64,000 nucleotides of DNA from Haemophilus paracuniculus (GTDB taxonomy: Bacteria; Pseudomonadota; Gammaproteobacteria; Enterobacterales; Pasteurellaceae). The notes beneath the pieces were generated by a model. It did no database searches, was not told where the DNA came from, and saw nothing but the letters and a program-made list of their open reading frames with translations. The DNA lies in assembly GCF_002015115.1 (NCBI RefSeq), contig NZ_MUYA01000004.1:1-64000 (forward strand). The letters run 5' to 3'. Positions 38,009 through 47,185 of this stretch are shown in pieces (within the stretch, counting starts at the first letter, position 1; every line of letters begins with the position of its first letter). The translations under genes and the position numbers were made by a program.

Positions 38009-38806
38009 TTGAACAATTTACATATTATCGACTCTCATTGTCATCTCGATTCCCTTGATTATGAGAGCCAACACAAAAACGTGGACGAGGTGATCGACAA
38101 CGCCAAAGCCCGTGGGGTGCAGCAATTTATCTCGATTTGCACCACCCTCGGGCGTTTTGAGGCGATGCAACAGCTCACCGCTCACCGCCCCGAGGTGTTT
38201 CTTTCCTGCGGGGTTCACCCCCTCAATGTGGAAGAAGAACCCTTTGATTATGAGCATTTGTTGAGCCTCGCCCAAGATCCACGCGTGGTGGCGATTGGCG
38301 AAACGGGGTTAGATTATCACTACACCCCTGAAACCAAAGCGTTGCAACAATCCCTGTTTGAACAGCAGATCGAAGCGGCAAAAATCCTCAACAAACCGTT
38401 GGTGATCCACACCCGTTCGGCACGCGAGGACACAATGCACTTCCTCGAAAAAGGCAATGCAGAACAGTGCGGTGGCGTGTTACACTGCTTCACCGAAGAT
38501 TGGGCGATGGCAAAACGGGCGTTGGATATCGGCTTCTACATCTCGATTTCGGGGATTATCACTTTCCGCAATGCGGAAGAGTTGCGAGACGTGGTGCGAA
38601 ACGTACCGCTAGATCGGCTGTTGGTGGAAACCGATTCGCCGTATCTCGCCCCAATCCCTTATCGTGGCAAGCCAAATCAGCCTGCCTATGTGCGAGAAGT
38701 GTGCGAATATCTCGCCACCCTCAAAGGCATTTCCGTTGAGGAAATGGCACAAATTAGCACCCAAAACGTGCAAAAACTCTTTAAAATTCAACCGCTTAAC
38801 CGCTAA
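38009..38806 (+). CDS. ycfH: TatD-family hydrolase, YcfH-like
   Basis: A 265-aa metal-dependent hydrolase of the TatD family, with DNase or related activity in relatives. Metal ligands are visible: DSHCHLD near residue 8, GETGLDYHY with Glu, VIHTRSA, LHCFTED, and [17 protein letters not shown]. The frame begins at a TTG at 38009 with AAAGGAAATAAA just upstream, so a TTG start is likely. It follows holB, the conserved order tmk-holB-ycfH. Confidence 0.92.
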   Translation: MNNLHIIDSHCHLDSLDYESQHKNVDEVIDNAKARGVQQFISICTTLGRFEAMQQLTAHRPEVFLSCGVHPLNVEEEPFDYEHLLSLAQDPRVVAIGETGLDYHYTPETKALQQSLFEQQIEAAKILNKPLVIHTRSAREDTMHFLEKGNAEQCGGVLHCFTEDWAMAKRALDIGFYISISGIITFRNAEELRDVVRNVPLDRLLVETDSPYLAPIPYRGKPNQPAYVREVCEYLATLKGISVEEMAQISTQNVQKLFKIQPLNR

Positions 38807-38814
38807 GGATTCCT

Positions 38815-39342
38815 ATGAAAGCGATTATCAAATACTTCTTAATTTTAGTAATGCTCTCGCTACACATCGTGTTGGCTGGGGCGGTCAATTATGCGTTCCC
38901 AAGCTACGAAACCACAATGGTAACGGGAATGGAAGTCCGCCGAATGGACAAAGACGGCGTAATCAGTAAAGCCAACCCTGCGGACGGCGAAGTGCGTGAT
39001 GTGTACTTCCTGTTCACCGAACAGCCCGAAAGCAAAAAAGTGATGGTGTACCGCAACGAAGACACGGGCTGGGGCTTGCCGTTCTACTTCAAATTCAATT
39101 CAGCCGACATCCAAGCCAAAGCCCAAGCTTTCGCCAACGAAAAACAGCTCGTACAAATCAAATACTACGGCTGGCGAATCAACTGGATGAACGAATTCCG
39201 CAACATCGTGTCAATCAAACCGCTTGCCGAGGGTGAAACCCAATCAATGCCAATCGTTAGCTACATTCTCTACGCATTGTTGGCTCTCACGTTCTTCCTC
39301 TCGGTGCAGTTCGTGCGTGGTTGGTTTGATAGCTCGAAATAA
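38815..39342 (+). CDS. DUF1523-family membrane protein
   Basis: A 175-aa protein with a membrane helix near each end (residues about 6-26 and 148-166) and a periplasmic domain of about 120 residues between. It contains DVYFLFTEQPESKK and YYGWRINWMNEFRN, marks of the DUF1523 family. Function is unknown. It starts 8 nt after ycfH and is probably the last gene of that transcript, before a strong terminator. Confidence 0.85.
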   Translation: MKAIIKYFLILVMLSLHIVLAGAVNYAFPSYETTMVTGMEVRRMDKDGVISKANPADGEVRDVYFLFTEQPESKKVMVYRNEDTGWGLPFYFKFNSADIQAKAQAFANEKQLVQIKYYGWRINWMNEFRNIVSIKPLAEGETQSMPIVSYILYALLALTFFLSVQFVRGWFDSSK

Positions 39343-39356
39343 CTCTTTTTTCATTC

Positions 39357-39402
39357 GCAAGCGGTCAGATTTCGCAAAATTTTGCAGGATCTGACCGCTT
39401 GC
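39357..39402. terminator. Uptake-signal pair terminator
   Basis: GCAAGCGGTCAGAT at 39357-39370 is exactly complementary to ATCTGACCGCTTGC at 39389-39402. The 14-bp stem joins two full uptake signals between a plus-strand operon and the convergent disrupted hydrolase gene. Confidence 0.85.
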
Positions 39403-39421
39403 AATTTCTTATCAAACCACC

Positions 39422-40328
39422 TTATTTGATCTGCATATCCTGCCAATTACTGTTTTGGCGGATTTCGGCATTTTGACTGACAAAGATCTGTTTGGCTTGG
39501 GTATCATTGTTAAGCGTGTATAAAAACCACGCCGTCATATAGCCGTTTGGCACATAGAGCATTGAGCCGTGGTCTTCGCCTTTTCGTCGTGCGATGATCG
39601 CTGTGCCAGCCACTTGGTTAAAGTTGTTTTGCAGTGAGGCAAGCTGTGCGATGCCACCCGCTTTTTCGTCAGGTTTGCCTGCGTCAAACACGCCCGTGCC
39701 AGAAGTTTCAAAATACGGCACTTTGATTTTGCTGATGTCGTAGTTCCATTGCAGAGCCTGTGCTAGTGGTAGTTGGGTAGTGCTGGCGGTATAGACCGAG
39801 CGGATTTTTGCACTGTTTGGTTGCACCGTTGATCGCCCCCACGCCCCCTTGCGAATGTCCTGAAATGCCGATTTTTTGCGGATTGATTTTGCCGTATAGC
39901 ACGCTGGATTTATCGGCATTTGACTGTAAGGCGAAATCCAAACTTTTTGCCGCCCCCTAGCCCGTCCACGAGCTTTCTTCCTGCGAGCCGATCACCACAA
40001 AGCCATAGCTTGCCAAATGGCGGAAAACCGCTTCATACGAGGACGATTTTGTCCCCGAGCCATTCGCCATTACGATTAGCGGAAAATTGCCACCAGTTTG
40101 TGGGTAATAAACGGTAAAATAACCTAACTTGTCGTTATTTGCATCGAACTTTGCCGAAAAAGGTGTAAAAGAGCCAAATGCGGTGTAGCGTTGTTCGAGC
40201 GGTGCTTGGCTTTTTACGCTGGTAATTTGCTGATCTTTGATCGCAAAAATTTGTTCCAACCCACCACAAGCAGTGATCGATACCGCCATTGCAGCCACTA
40301 ACGCACTTTTTAATAGAAAATGTTTCAT
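39422..40328 (-). pseudogene. Alpha/beta-hydrolase lipoprotein, disrupted
   Basis: The intact gene would encode a lipoprotein hydrolase of about 300 aa. It starts MKHFLLKSALVAAM with lipobox ITAC, then a domain with VMANGSGTKSSSYEAVFRHL, the nucleophile elbow GHSQGG, and a late His (EDHGSM). Two lesions break it. An in-frame TAG sits at 39957-39959, right after SSWTG. A one-base shift near 39838 moves the rest, beginning KIRSVYTAST, into another frame. Both were read from the sequence and either would inactivate it. The gene lies alone between ycfH-DUF1523 and lpxH. Confidence 0.85.
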
Positions 40329-40386
40329 CAAATAATCCCAAAAATAAAAAAGAATTTTCGCTGAGATTATACACTGATTCATTTTT

Positions 40387-40470
40387 GGCGGACATAAAGT
40401 CCGCCACTACGAAAAATGGCAGATCGCCGAAAACCATTCCCATTCGTAGGGGCTGATTTTATATCAGCCC
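40387..40470. repeat. Inverted hairpin pair before lpxH
   Basis: GGCGGAC pairs with GTCCGCC (40387-40405), and GGGCTGAT pairs with ATCAGCCC (40450-40470). The flanks CACTACGAA and TTCGTAG face each other, so the two hairpins look like inverted copies of one TTCGTAG-led unit. The second hairpin is followed by TTTT and could act as a terminator. Confidence 0.6.
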
Positions 40471-40531
40471 TTTTAATTTATCCGCCTTTAATGCGATAAA
40501 TGCTATACTACCCCTCACTTTTGGAGGGCTT

Positions 40532-41260
40532 ATGGCTTATTATTTCATCGCTGATTTACACCTTAACGAAAACGACCCTGAGATTACCGCACTCTTTTTG
40601 CAATTTTTGCGAGAGGACGCCCCTCTTGCTGAGGCGGTTTATATTTTGGGAGATCTGTTTGATTTTTGGGTGGGCGATGATGAGCAATCCGAGCTGATTT
40701 CTCGCGTAAAACACGTCCTCAAAACGCTCACTGCAAGCGGTGTGAAAGCCTATTTTATTTGCGGTAATCGAGATTTCTTGATCGGCAAACGCTTTGCCAA
40801 AGAGACGGGGATTGAGTTGTTGCCTGATTATCAAGTGATTGATTTATATGGCAAAAAAACGCTGATTTGCCACGGCGACACCCTCTGCATTGACGATGTG
40901 AAATATCAACAATTCCGCCGAAAAGTCCACCAAAAATGGCGGCAAAAGCTCTTTCTTTGCCTGCCGTTATCCTTACGCCTGCATATCGCTCGCAAAATTC
41001 GTGCCAAAAGCCAGCAAGATAAACGCACCAAATCCCTCAACATAATGGACGTAAACCCGCATTTTGTCGCTGAAACTATGGATAAATTCGCCGTTCAGCG
41101 GCTAATTCACGGACATATCCACAAGCAAGGGGTGCATTATGAAAAAAATTTGCAAAAATCTGACCGCTTGTATGAGCGAATTGTGCTGGGGGATTGGGGC
41201 AAAACCGCCTCGATTTTGCGGGTGGACGAAACGGGCTTTGCTTTTAATGAGGAACGCTGA
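40532..41260 (+). CDS. lpxH: UDP-2,3-diacylglucosamine pyrophosphatase LpxH
   Basis: A 242-aa metallophosphoesterase that removes UMP from UDP-2,3-diacylglucosamine in lipid A synthesis. All metal motifs are present: ADLHL at 7, [12 protein letters not shown] near 40, GNRDFL near 79, CHGDT near 114, and HGHIHKQG near 195. The start follows TGGAGGG. Its stop overlaps the next gene as TGATG, so it is coupled to a glycosyltransferase. Confidence 0.95.
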   Translation: MAYYFIADLHLNENDPEITALFLQFLREDAPLAEAVYILGDLFDFWVGDDEQSELISRVKHVLKTLTASGVKAYFICGNRDFLIGKRFAKETGIELLPDYQVIDLYGKKTLICHGDTLCIDDVKYQQFRRKVHQKWRQKLFLCLPLSLRLHIARKIRAKSQQDKRTKSLNIMDVNPHFVAETMDKFAVQRLIHGHIHKQGVHYEKNLQKSDRLYERIVLGDWGKTASILRVDETGFAFNEER

Positions 41261-42048
41261 TGATTGATGTAATTATTCCCTGCTATAACGCGGAACAAAC
41301 CTTAGTCCGAGCGGTGCAAAGTGTGCTGAATCAGGCGGAACTTGGCACTTTGTGGCTGATTGATGACGGCTCAACGGATGGCACTTTCGCCCTTGCTCAA
41401 CAGTTGGCGGCACAAGTTCCCGATAAAATTCAAGTGGAAAAAATGCCGAAAAATGGCGGTGTGGCAAAGGCTCGCAACTGGGGGGCATTGCAGAGCGAGG
41501 CGGAATTTGTGGCGTTTTTAGATGCCGATGATGCTTACGAAGCCAATGCGTTACAAGTGGCGGTGGCGATTTTCCAACATCGCCCTGCGGTGAGCCTTGT
41601 GCGGTTGGCGTTGAAGCCGATTGATCTCGCCGAGCGTTACGCCTCTCACCCCAATTTCGATTATGCGTGGCAGGTAATGCAGATGACGGGGGCGGGCAAT
41701 ACGGTGTTTCGGCGGGCGTTTTTGCTGGCGTGTGGTGGTTTTCCACAACATTCGCTATTTCGTCAATTAGGGGGCGAAGACGGGGCGTTAGGTATCGCCA
41801 CCACCAAAGTGGCTTGCGTTGCCACCGCCTTTGATGATGTGGGGGTGCTGAATTATTGCCGAGAGGGAATGCACGCCGAGCGGTTGTTGGATGCGGTTTT
41901 ATTCGGCAAACAGCCCGACAATATCACCCCCGAAAAGGTGGCAGAGGCGGAAGCGGTTACGGCGGAAATTTGCCAGCGGGTCGAAAATTTGAAGCTCGGG
42001 TTAAATCAGCCAAGTGGCGTTGTGCCAATTCATTTAACTTGGTCGTAG
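41260..42048 (+). CDS. Family 2 glycosyltransferase
   Basis: A 262-aa GT-A fold transferase. It starts [19 protein letters not shown], has WLIDDGSTDGTFALA, and a DXD-type FLDADDAYEANAL near residue 88. GGEDGALG resembles the acceptor/base region. It has no membrane helix. Coupled to lpxH, so a role in lipopolysaccharide or another surface glycan is likely, but acceptor and sugar are unknown. Confidence 0.85.
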   Translation: MIDVIIPCYNAEQTLVRAVQSVLNQAELGTLWLIDDGSTDGTFALAQQLAAQVPDKIQVEKMPKNGGVAKARNWGALQSEAEFVAFLDADDAYEANALQVAVAIFQHRPAVSLVRLALKPIDLAERYASHPNFDYAWQVMQMTGAGNTVFRRAFLLACGGFPQHSLFRQLGGEDGALGIATTKVACVATAFDDVGVLNYCREGMHAERLLDAVLFGKQPDNITPEKVAEAEAVTAEICQRVENLKLGLNQPSGVVPIHLTWS

Positions 42049-42126
42049 CACGCAAAAATTCTCACAAATCTGACCGCTTACAGGCTATAATAGCCCCATT
42101 TTTTGATACAGAATTAGGATAGAACA

Positions 42127-43035
42127 ATGACAACCCAATTTAACGTAAAAACCTTCCAAGGAATGATCCTTGCTTTACAAGATTACTGGGCGAAACAAGG
42201 TTGCACGGTGGTGCAACCTTTTGATATGGAAGTGGGGGCGGGAACTTCGCACCCGATGACCTGTTTGCGTGCCTTAGGCCCAGAGCCAATGGCGTTCGCC
42301 TATGTGCAACCTTCTCGCCGCCCAACGGACGGTCGTTATGGCGAAAACCCGAACCGTTTGCAACATTATTATCAATTCCAAGTGGTGATCAAACCCTCGC
42401 CAGACAACATTCAAGAGCTTTACCTCGATAGCCTTAAAATGCTCGGCTTCGACCCAACCCAACACGACATTCGTTTTGTGGAAGATAACTGGGAAAACCC
42501 AACCCTTGGGGCGTGGGGCTTAGGCTGGGAAGTGTGGCTGAACGGAATGGAAGTTACCCAATTTACTTACTTCCAACAAGTGGGCGGTTTGGAATGTAAA
42601 CCCGTTACGGGCGAAATTACCTACGGTTTAGAGCGTTTGGCGATGTACATTCAAGGCGTGGACAGCGTTTACGACCTCGTGTGGTCAGACGGCCCGCTCG
42701 GCAAAACCACCTACGGCGATGTGTTCCACCAAAACGAAGTGGAACAATCGACCTACAATTTTGAGTATGCGGACGTGGATTTCCTATTCCAATGTTTCGA
42801 CCAATACGAAAAAGAGGCACAATCGCTACTCAGCCTCGAAAAACCGTTGCCATTGCCTGCTTACGAACGCATTTTGAAAGCCGCTCACAGCTTTAACTTG
42901 CTGGACGCTCGCAAAGCGATTTCCGTAACCGAACGCCAACGCTATATTTTGCGAATCCGCACCCTCACCAAAGGCGTTGCCGAAGCCTACTACGCCAGCC
43001 GTGAAGCGTTGGGGTTCCCAGGGTGTGAAAAATGA
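42127..43035 (+). CDS. glyQ: Glycyl-tRNA synthetase alpha subunit
   Basis: A 302-aa catalytic alpha subunit of the heterotetrameric glycyl-tRNA synthetase. [17 protein letters not shown] starts the class II core; motif 2 lies in [20 protein letters not shown] and motif 3 near [17 protein letters not shown]. The start follows AGGATAG. Usually glyS follows closely; here about 4.1 kb of accessory genes intervene. The stop overlaps the start of a small lipoprotein gene. Confidence 0.96.
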   Translation: MTTQFNVKTFQGMILALQDYWAKQGCTVVQPFDMEVGAGTSHPMTCLRALGPEPMAFAYVQPSRRPTDGRYGENPNRLQHYYQFQVVIKPSPDNIQELYLDSLKMLGFDPTQHDIRFVEDNWENPTLGAWGLGWEVWLNGMEVTQFTYFQQVGGLECKPVTGEITYGLERLAMYIQGVDSVYDLVWSDGPLGKTTYGDVFHQNEVEQSTYNFEYADVDFLFQCFDQYEKEAQSLLSLEKPLPLPAYERILKAAHSFNLLDARKAISVTERQRYILRIRTLTKGVAEAYYASREALGFPGCEK

Positions 43036-43412
43036 TGAAAAAAGTGCTTTCAACCCTAGCCCTCTCTGCCACCCTCGTGGGTTGTTCACAATCGGCACAA
43101 CCCACCAATGACGTTATCGTTGGGGGCGAAAAAGATCAATACGGCTGCTTGCCCTCAACAGGGGCAAGTTATTCCTTTTTGAAAAAGGAATGTGTGCAAG
43201 TGTTTAACGTGGCGGATATTTCCCTCGAAAACCCAAGTAACAAAGGCTCGGCGGTTTATGTGATTTTATCCACCGACAAAAGCCAAGCCGAAGTCTTCGC
43301 CACCGACCTACCCGACAACACCATTTTACAAGCCGTCAAAGGCGGCTACGCCAGCCAAGATGGTAAGGTTCGTTTGATTAAGCAGAAAAAGGGTTGGAAA
43401 ATTTATAAATAG
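43032..43412 (+). CDS. Small lipoprotein, possible enzyme inhibitor fold
   Basis: A 126-aa protein with a lipoprotein signal (LVGC near residue 18, Ser at +2). Mature part has a Cys pair ([17 protein letters not shown]) and a C-terminal lysine-rich [12 protein letters not shown]. It begins with overlapping ATGATG codons that share bases with the glyQ stop, so it is translationally coupled to glyQ. Function unknown. Confidence 0.75.
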   Translation: MMKKVLSTLALSATLVGCSQSAQPTNDVIVGGEKDQYGCLPSTGASYSFLKKECVQVFNVADISLENPSNKGSAVYVILSTDKSQAEVFATDLPDNTILQAVKGGYASQDGKVRLIKQKKGWKIYK

Positions 43413-43426
43413 TTAAAGGATTTTAT

Positions 43427-43861
43427 ATGAAAAAATATATTAAAACCGTAGTTTCGGCATTTGTGCTGGTAAATTTAGTTGGTTGTAGCTCAGAACCAAA
43501 AGTGATATATCGTGAGCCAGTAGTCGAAAAGCCTAAAATTGAGTGGACAATGCAACCTATTGAAGATTCAGTATTGTTAAATCCAGGAATGAGTGAGCAG
43601 GAAACAGCTAACATTTTAGGTAGACCTATTGTGAAAGAATTTGAAGGACAAGGTTCAGCTTTGCAATGGTGTAAAACGGGAATGGGGGGAACGCCTTTCC
43701 CTTATGATCGTTACCTTATCGGTTTCTTTTATAATGGTAAATTAGTTGGAACGAGAAACTATGCGAGAACTGAGCATAAGTATGGTGATTGTTCAACTTT
43801 ATACCGAGAAATTGAATGGAAACCGTCTGATACAGTGATTGAGTATCGTTTTAAAAATTAG
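43427..43861 (+). CDS. SmpA/BamE-like lipoprotein
   Basis: A 144-aa lipoprotein (LVGC near residue 20). The mature part carries NPGMSEQETANILGRP, the helix-turn that marks SmpA/OmlA (BamE) folds, and ends in a beta strand (DTVIEYRFKN). Two cysteines (LQWCKTG, YGDCSTL) may form a disulphide. It is too diverged to call BamE. AT-rich compared with glyQ. Confidence 0.7.
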   Translation: MKKYIKTVVSAFVLVNLVGCSSEPKVIYREPVVEKPKIEWTMQPIEDSVLLNPGMSEQETANILGRPIVKEFEGQGSALQWCKTGMGGTPFPYDRYLIGFFYNGKLVGTRNYARTEHKYGDCSTLYREIEWKPSDTVIEYRFKN

Positions 43862-43872
43862 GCTAAATAATA

Positions 43873-44145
43873 ATGAAACCAATTTTATATTTTTCAGCAT
43901 TATGCCCCGACACCGCCCCTTTTGTGGCGGAATTACAACGTCTTGGCGTGGAATATGAAAGTGTTGATATCCTCGAAAATTTAGCGAACTTAAAACGTTT
44001 CACAAAATTAAGAGATCAACATTCTGCTTTTGATGAAGCAAAAGAGAATGGCTATTTAGGGATTCCTGCGTTAGAGATTGAGTGGAGTACGTGGGGGAAT
44101 GGCGTTATCTTAGAGGTAGAGAAATTAAAATCTCTCGTTATTTAA
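43873..44145 (+). CDS. Glutaredoxin-like protein
   Basis: A 90-aa thioredoxin-fold protein: ILYFSALCPDTAPFVAELQR gives beta-alpha with a single active-site Cys (CPDT), then EYESVDILENLANLKRF and a cis-Pro region LGIPALEIE. One Cys only, so it would act as a monothiol type or bind rather than reduce. It follows the BamE-like gene by 11 nt. Confidence 0.75.
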   Translation: MKPILYFSALCPDTAPFVAELQRLGVEYESVDILENLANLKRFTKLRDQHSAFDEAKENGYLGIPALEIEWSTWGNGVILEVEKLKSLVI

Positions 44146-44194
44146 GGACGACAAGCGGTGAGATTAGTCAAAATTTTTGCAAAGGGAGAAAATA

Positions 44195-45241
44195 ATGACT
44201 ACTCAAAAATCAATCACAATAACAGAAAATTCCACGGCATTTATTAGCGAAATCTCGCAGTTAATTCATTCGTCTAAACAACGAATGGCGGTGGCGGTAA
44301 ATGCTGAATTGACGTTGCTTTATTGGTATATTGGCAAGCGGATCAACGATTATATTTTGCAGGGCGAACGTGCGAAATATGGCGAGGATATTATTCCACA
44401 GCTCTCTAAAAGCTTGACCGAACAGTTTGGCAAAGGGTGGAGTAAGCGTCATCTTGGTTATTTGATGCAATTTGCGAATACTTTTCCTGATATGGAAATT
44501 TTGCATACACTGTGTGCAAAATTGAGTTGGTCGCATTTTAAGTTACTGATTACAGTTGATGAACCGATCAAACGTGATTTTTATGCCACAATGGCAGCCC
44601 AAGAGCGTTGGTCGGTACGAACCCTTGATGAACGGATCGGCTCGTTGCTGTTTGAACGCACGGCGATTTCCAAAAAGCCCGATGAAACCATTGTGGCGGA
44701 ATTGAGCCAATTAAGAGAAAAAGGCGAATATAATCAATCGCTTGTGTTGAAAGATCCTTATATTTTGGATTTTCTCGATCTCAATGATCGCTATTTAGAA
44801 AAAGATCTTGAAGATGCAATTTTGCGAGAAATTGAGCAGTTTTTACTGGAATTAGGGGCAGGCTTTACGTTTATTGCTCGCCAAAAACGGATTCAGATTG
44901 ATAATGATGATTTTTATATCGATCTACTTTTTTACAATCGCAAATTAAAACGCTTAATTGCGATTGATTTAAAAACCGAAGCCTTTAAACACTCGTACAA
45001 AAGTCAAATGGAGCTTTATTTAGCGTGGTTGGCAAAATATGAGCAAGAAATTGACGAAAAGCCACCGCTTGGGATTATTCTTTGCACCTCGAAAAAGCAA
45101 GAGCAAGTGGAATTATTAGATCTGGAAAATTCGGATATTCATATTGCGGAATATACCACCATATTACCGAGCAAAACTGTTTTAGAACAACGATTAAAAT
45201 TAGCGGTGGATAGAGCGAAACAACGGTTTTTAGAAAAATAG
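44195..45241 (+). CDS. YhcG-type PD-(D/E)XK nuclease (DUF1016)
   Basis: A 348-aa protein of the DUF1016/YhcG family. The N-terminal helical domain (residues about 10-160) contains LTLLYWYIGKRI and KYGEDIIPQLSKSLTEQFG. The C-terminal nuclease domain has the active-site strand DDFYIDLLFYNRKLK followed by LIAIDLKTEAF (D...DLK). The ATG at 44195 has AAAGGGAGAA upstream and is preferred to a TTG six codons earlier. These proteins are common in accessory regions and often near restriction systems; a biological role is not settled. Confidence 0.88.
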   Translation: MTTQKSITITENSTAFISEISQLIHSSKQRMAVAVNAELTLLYWYIGKRINDYILQGERAKYGEDIIPQLSKSLTEQFGKGWSKRHLGYLMQFANTFPDMEILHTLCAKLSWSHFKLLITVDEPIKRDFYATMAAQERWSVRTLDERIGSLLFERTAISKKPDETIVAELSQLREKGEYNQSLVLKDPYILDFLDLNDRYLEKDLEDAILREIEQFLLELGAGFTFIARQKRIQIDNDDFYIDLLFYNRKLKRLIAIDLKTEAFKHSYKSQMELYLAWLAKYEQEIDEKPPLGIILCTSKKQEQVELLDLENSDIHIAEYTTILPSKTVLEQRLKLAVDRAKQRFLEK

Positions 45242-45272
45242 CAAGCGGTTAGATTAGGCGAGATTTTACCAA

Positions 45273-45632
45273 ATGAAGCCTTATATCAAATCACTAAAAT
45301 CTAACTCTCAAAAATTGCGAACGGCACAAACAGAAGCAGAAAAACGCCTTTGGTATCGGATACGCAACGATCAACTGGGTGTCCGCTTTTATCGACAAAA
45401 GCCCTTATTGAGCTACATCGTTGATTTTTATTGCCCCAAAGCAAAATTGGTGATTGAGCTAGATGGCGGACAGCATTATGAGCCTGAACATCAGGCAAAT
45501 GATAAAATCCGAGATGCAGAGTTAGGCTCGCTCGGTTTAACCGTTTTGCGGTTTGATAATTATCGAGTAATGACAGAAATTGAAAACGTGATTGAAGAAA
45601 TTTGGGTGTATCTTCAATCGGTGGCTAAATAG
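45273..45632 (+). CDS. DUF559 Vsr-like endonuclease
   Basis: A 119-aa protein of the DUF559 family, related to Vsr and other PD-(D/E)XK nucleases. KLRTAQTEAEKRLWYRIR opens the domain; the active site is likely the Asp in YIVDFYCPKAK and Glu in LVIELDGGQHYEP. It follows the YhcG-type gene by about 30 nt. Directly behind its stop comes a palindromic element, and a degenerate copy of its last dozen codons recurs 260 bp later. Confidence 0.88.
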   Translation: MKPYIKSLKSNSQKLRTAQTEAEKRLWYRIRNDQLGVRFYRQKPLLSYIVDFYCPKAKLVIELDGGQHYEPEHQANDKIRDAELGSLGLTVLRFDNYRVMTEIENVIEEIWVYLQSVAK

Positions 45633-45656
45633 CGTATTTTCTTCGCAATTTAAGCC

Positions 45657-45816
45657 TGCCAAATCTCCCCCTCCCCTCTTTGCTAAAGAGGGGTGATCAT
45701 TAAGTGGGAAATTGGAATTTATCTGACTATTTCAGATCGTAATGAAGAAAGATAAATTTAAATTTTGCTCGATCAAGTTCCCCTCTTTAGCAAAGAGGGG
45801 TTAGGGGAGATTTGGC
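45657..45816. repeat. MITE-like palindromic element, copy 1
   Basis: About 160 bp bounded by inverted ends: GCCAAATCTCCCC on the left and GGGGAGATTTGGC on the right. Inside each end is a CCCCTCTTTGCTAAAGAGGGG hairpin, and the middle is AT-rich (about 85 bp, with ATTTCAGATCGTAATGAAG). It lies 24 nt after the DUF559 gene. Confidence 0.8.
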
Positions 45817-45849
45817 GGATGTGAAAGCGGAGCAATTAAAGAAAATATG

Positions 45850-45892
45850 GTTAGAAAAATTTGGCGGTATTTTCAAGCAATGGGCTAAATAA
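45850..45892 (+). pseudogene. Remnant of a DUF559 C-terminus
   Basis: The stretch ends in codons for QWAK plus a stop. It aligns base by base with the last dozen codons of the DUF559 gene (SVAK plus stop), and the following AACGTATTTTCTTCG also matches. The distance is exactly 260 bp. So the repeated unit includes the tail of the gene as well as the palindrome. Confidence 0.6.
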
Positions 45893-45916
45893 CGTATTTT
45901 CTTCGTAATTTAAGCC

Positions 45917-46077
45917 TGCCAAATCTCCCCCTCCCCTCTTTGCTAAAGAGGGGCGATCATTAAGTGGAGAATTAAAATTTGTCTGACTATTTCAGATCGT
46001 AATGAAGAAAGATAAATTTAAATTATGCTCGATCGAGTTCCCCTCTTTAGCAAAGAGGGGTTAGGGGAGATTTGGCA
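45917..46077. repeat. MITE-like palindromic element, copy 2
   Basis: About 160 bp, nearly identical to copy 1, with ends TGCCAAATCTCCCC and GGGGAGATTTGGCA, the same inner hairpins and the same AT-rich middle. The two copies are in direct orientation with a period of 260 bp. Confidence 0.8.
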
Positions 46078-46173
46078 GAAGTGAAAGCGGAGTGAGAGAA
46101 TAGAAAGTATTTAGATCTCACTAGCTTTTACAAATGTTATCTAAGTATTAGAAAAAGTAAGGAATTTATAAAA

Positions 46174-47154
46174 ATGAGTGGTTGGGTTTATGTTCTTTCA
46201 AATCCTATTATGAAAGATATTTTAAAGATAGGGTATACAGATCGAGATCCATATTCAAGAGCGAAAGAGCTTAATCATACTGGTGTTCCTATGGACTATG
46301 TTGTTGAATACCAAGTATATGTTACTCATCCTTATCAAGTAGAGCAAAAGGTTCATTCATTATTATCACATTGTAGAGTTAATGATAGAAGAGAGTTTTT
46401 CTATATTTCTTACGAGGATGCTGTAGCGGCGATTAGGGAAGCAATTAAATTCTATGATGAGACTGATACTAATTTTTCTGCTGCTTATGAGCTTTCACAT
46501 AAAGTAGCAATAGAAGAGTTAAATCGTAATTTAATTGAAAAAAAACGTAGAATAATTGCAGAACAACGTAGAATAGAAGAAGAATTACGTAAGAAAAAAT
46601 TTCTTGAAGAGCAAGAAAGAATAAGACGTGAAAAGGAAAAATTAAGATTAGAAGAAGAAAGAAAACAGCAAGAGAAGTATATCAAGATACAACAGGAAAA
46701 AGAAAAGCTAAGATTAGAAGAACAAAGAAAACAGCAAGAGAAGTATATTAAAATACAACAGGAAAAAGAAAAATTAAGATTACAAGAAAAGAATGAATTA
46801 AGGAAACGTGAAAAAGTATTGGAACTTAGAAAATTAGAAAAAAAAGAAATAAGAAATACGGTCCTAGGTGAAATTATAGCCTTGACTTTGGTTACTTTTA
46901 TAATACCTCTGCTTTATCATTTATTTTTTAACGGTGAGAGCTTTTCTGGTAGTATTGATCGTATATTTGATTCTTATAGAATTGCCTTAAACGGAGCGTC
47001 CGTATTAATAGAAAGATTTTTAGGTTTTTCAAATAATAACCTTACTCTTTTTATAATTATTTGTGTGCTTTTTATGTTATTTATATATAAGATCAATAAT
47101 GATATTAATAAAATTAAAATCAAGTTTAAAAATGAAATTGATAAATTAAAATAA
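46174..47154 (+). CDS. Membrane-anchored GIY-YIG protein
   Basis: A 326-aa protein. Residues 1-95 are a GIY-YIG/T5orf172-type nuclease domain ([20 protein letters not shown], then an Arg in DPYSRAKEL and a late Glu-rich edge). Residues about 118-230 are a charged coiled coil containing a tandem repeat of about 23 residues (core [19 protein letters not shown], twice). Two membrane helices lie near 232-252 and 293-312. The C-terminus is Lys/Ile-rich. The gene is strongly AT-rich. It is the last accessory gene before glyS. A nuclease fused to membrane helices is unusual. Confidence 0.8.
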   Translation: MSGWVYVLSNPIMKDILKIGYTDRDPYSRAKELNHTGVPMDYVVEYQVYVTHPYQVEQKVHSLLSHCRVNDRREFFYISYEDAVAAIREAIKFYDETDTNFSAAYELSHKVAIEELNRNLIEKKRRIIAEQRRIEEELRKKKFLEEQERIRREKEKLRLEEERKQQEKYIKIQQEKEKLRLEEQRKQQEKYIKIQQEKEKLRLQEKNELRKREKVLELRKLEKKEIRNTVLGEIIALTLVTFIIPLLYHLFFNGESFSGSIDRIFDSYRIALNGASVLIERFLGFSNNNLTLFIIICVLFMLFIYKINNDINKIKIKFKNEIDKLK

Positions 47155-47185
47155 TTTGTATATATGGTTCATTAAGAGAAACAAA

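Noticed and set aside
45657..46077. CRISPR array
   Set aside because: There are only two copies, the units are about 160 bp with internal palindromes, there are no short spacers and no cas genes.
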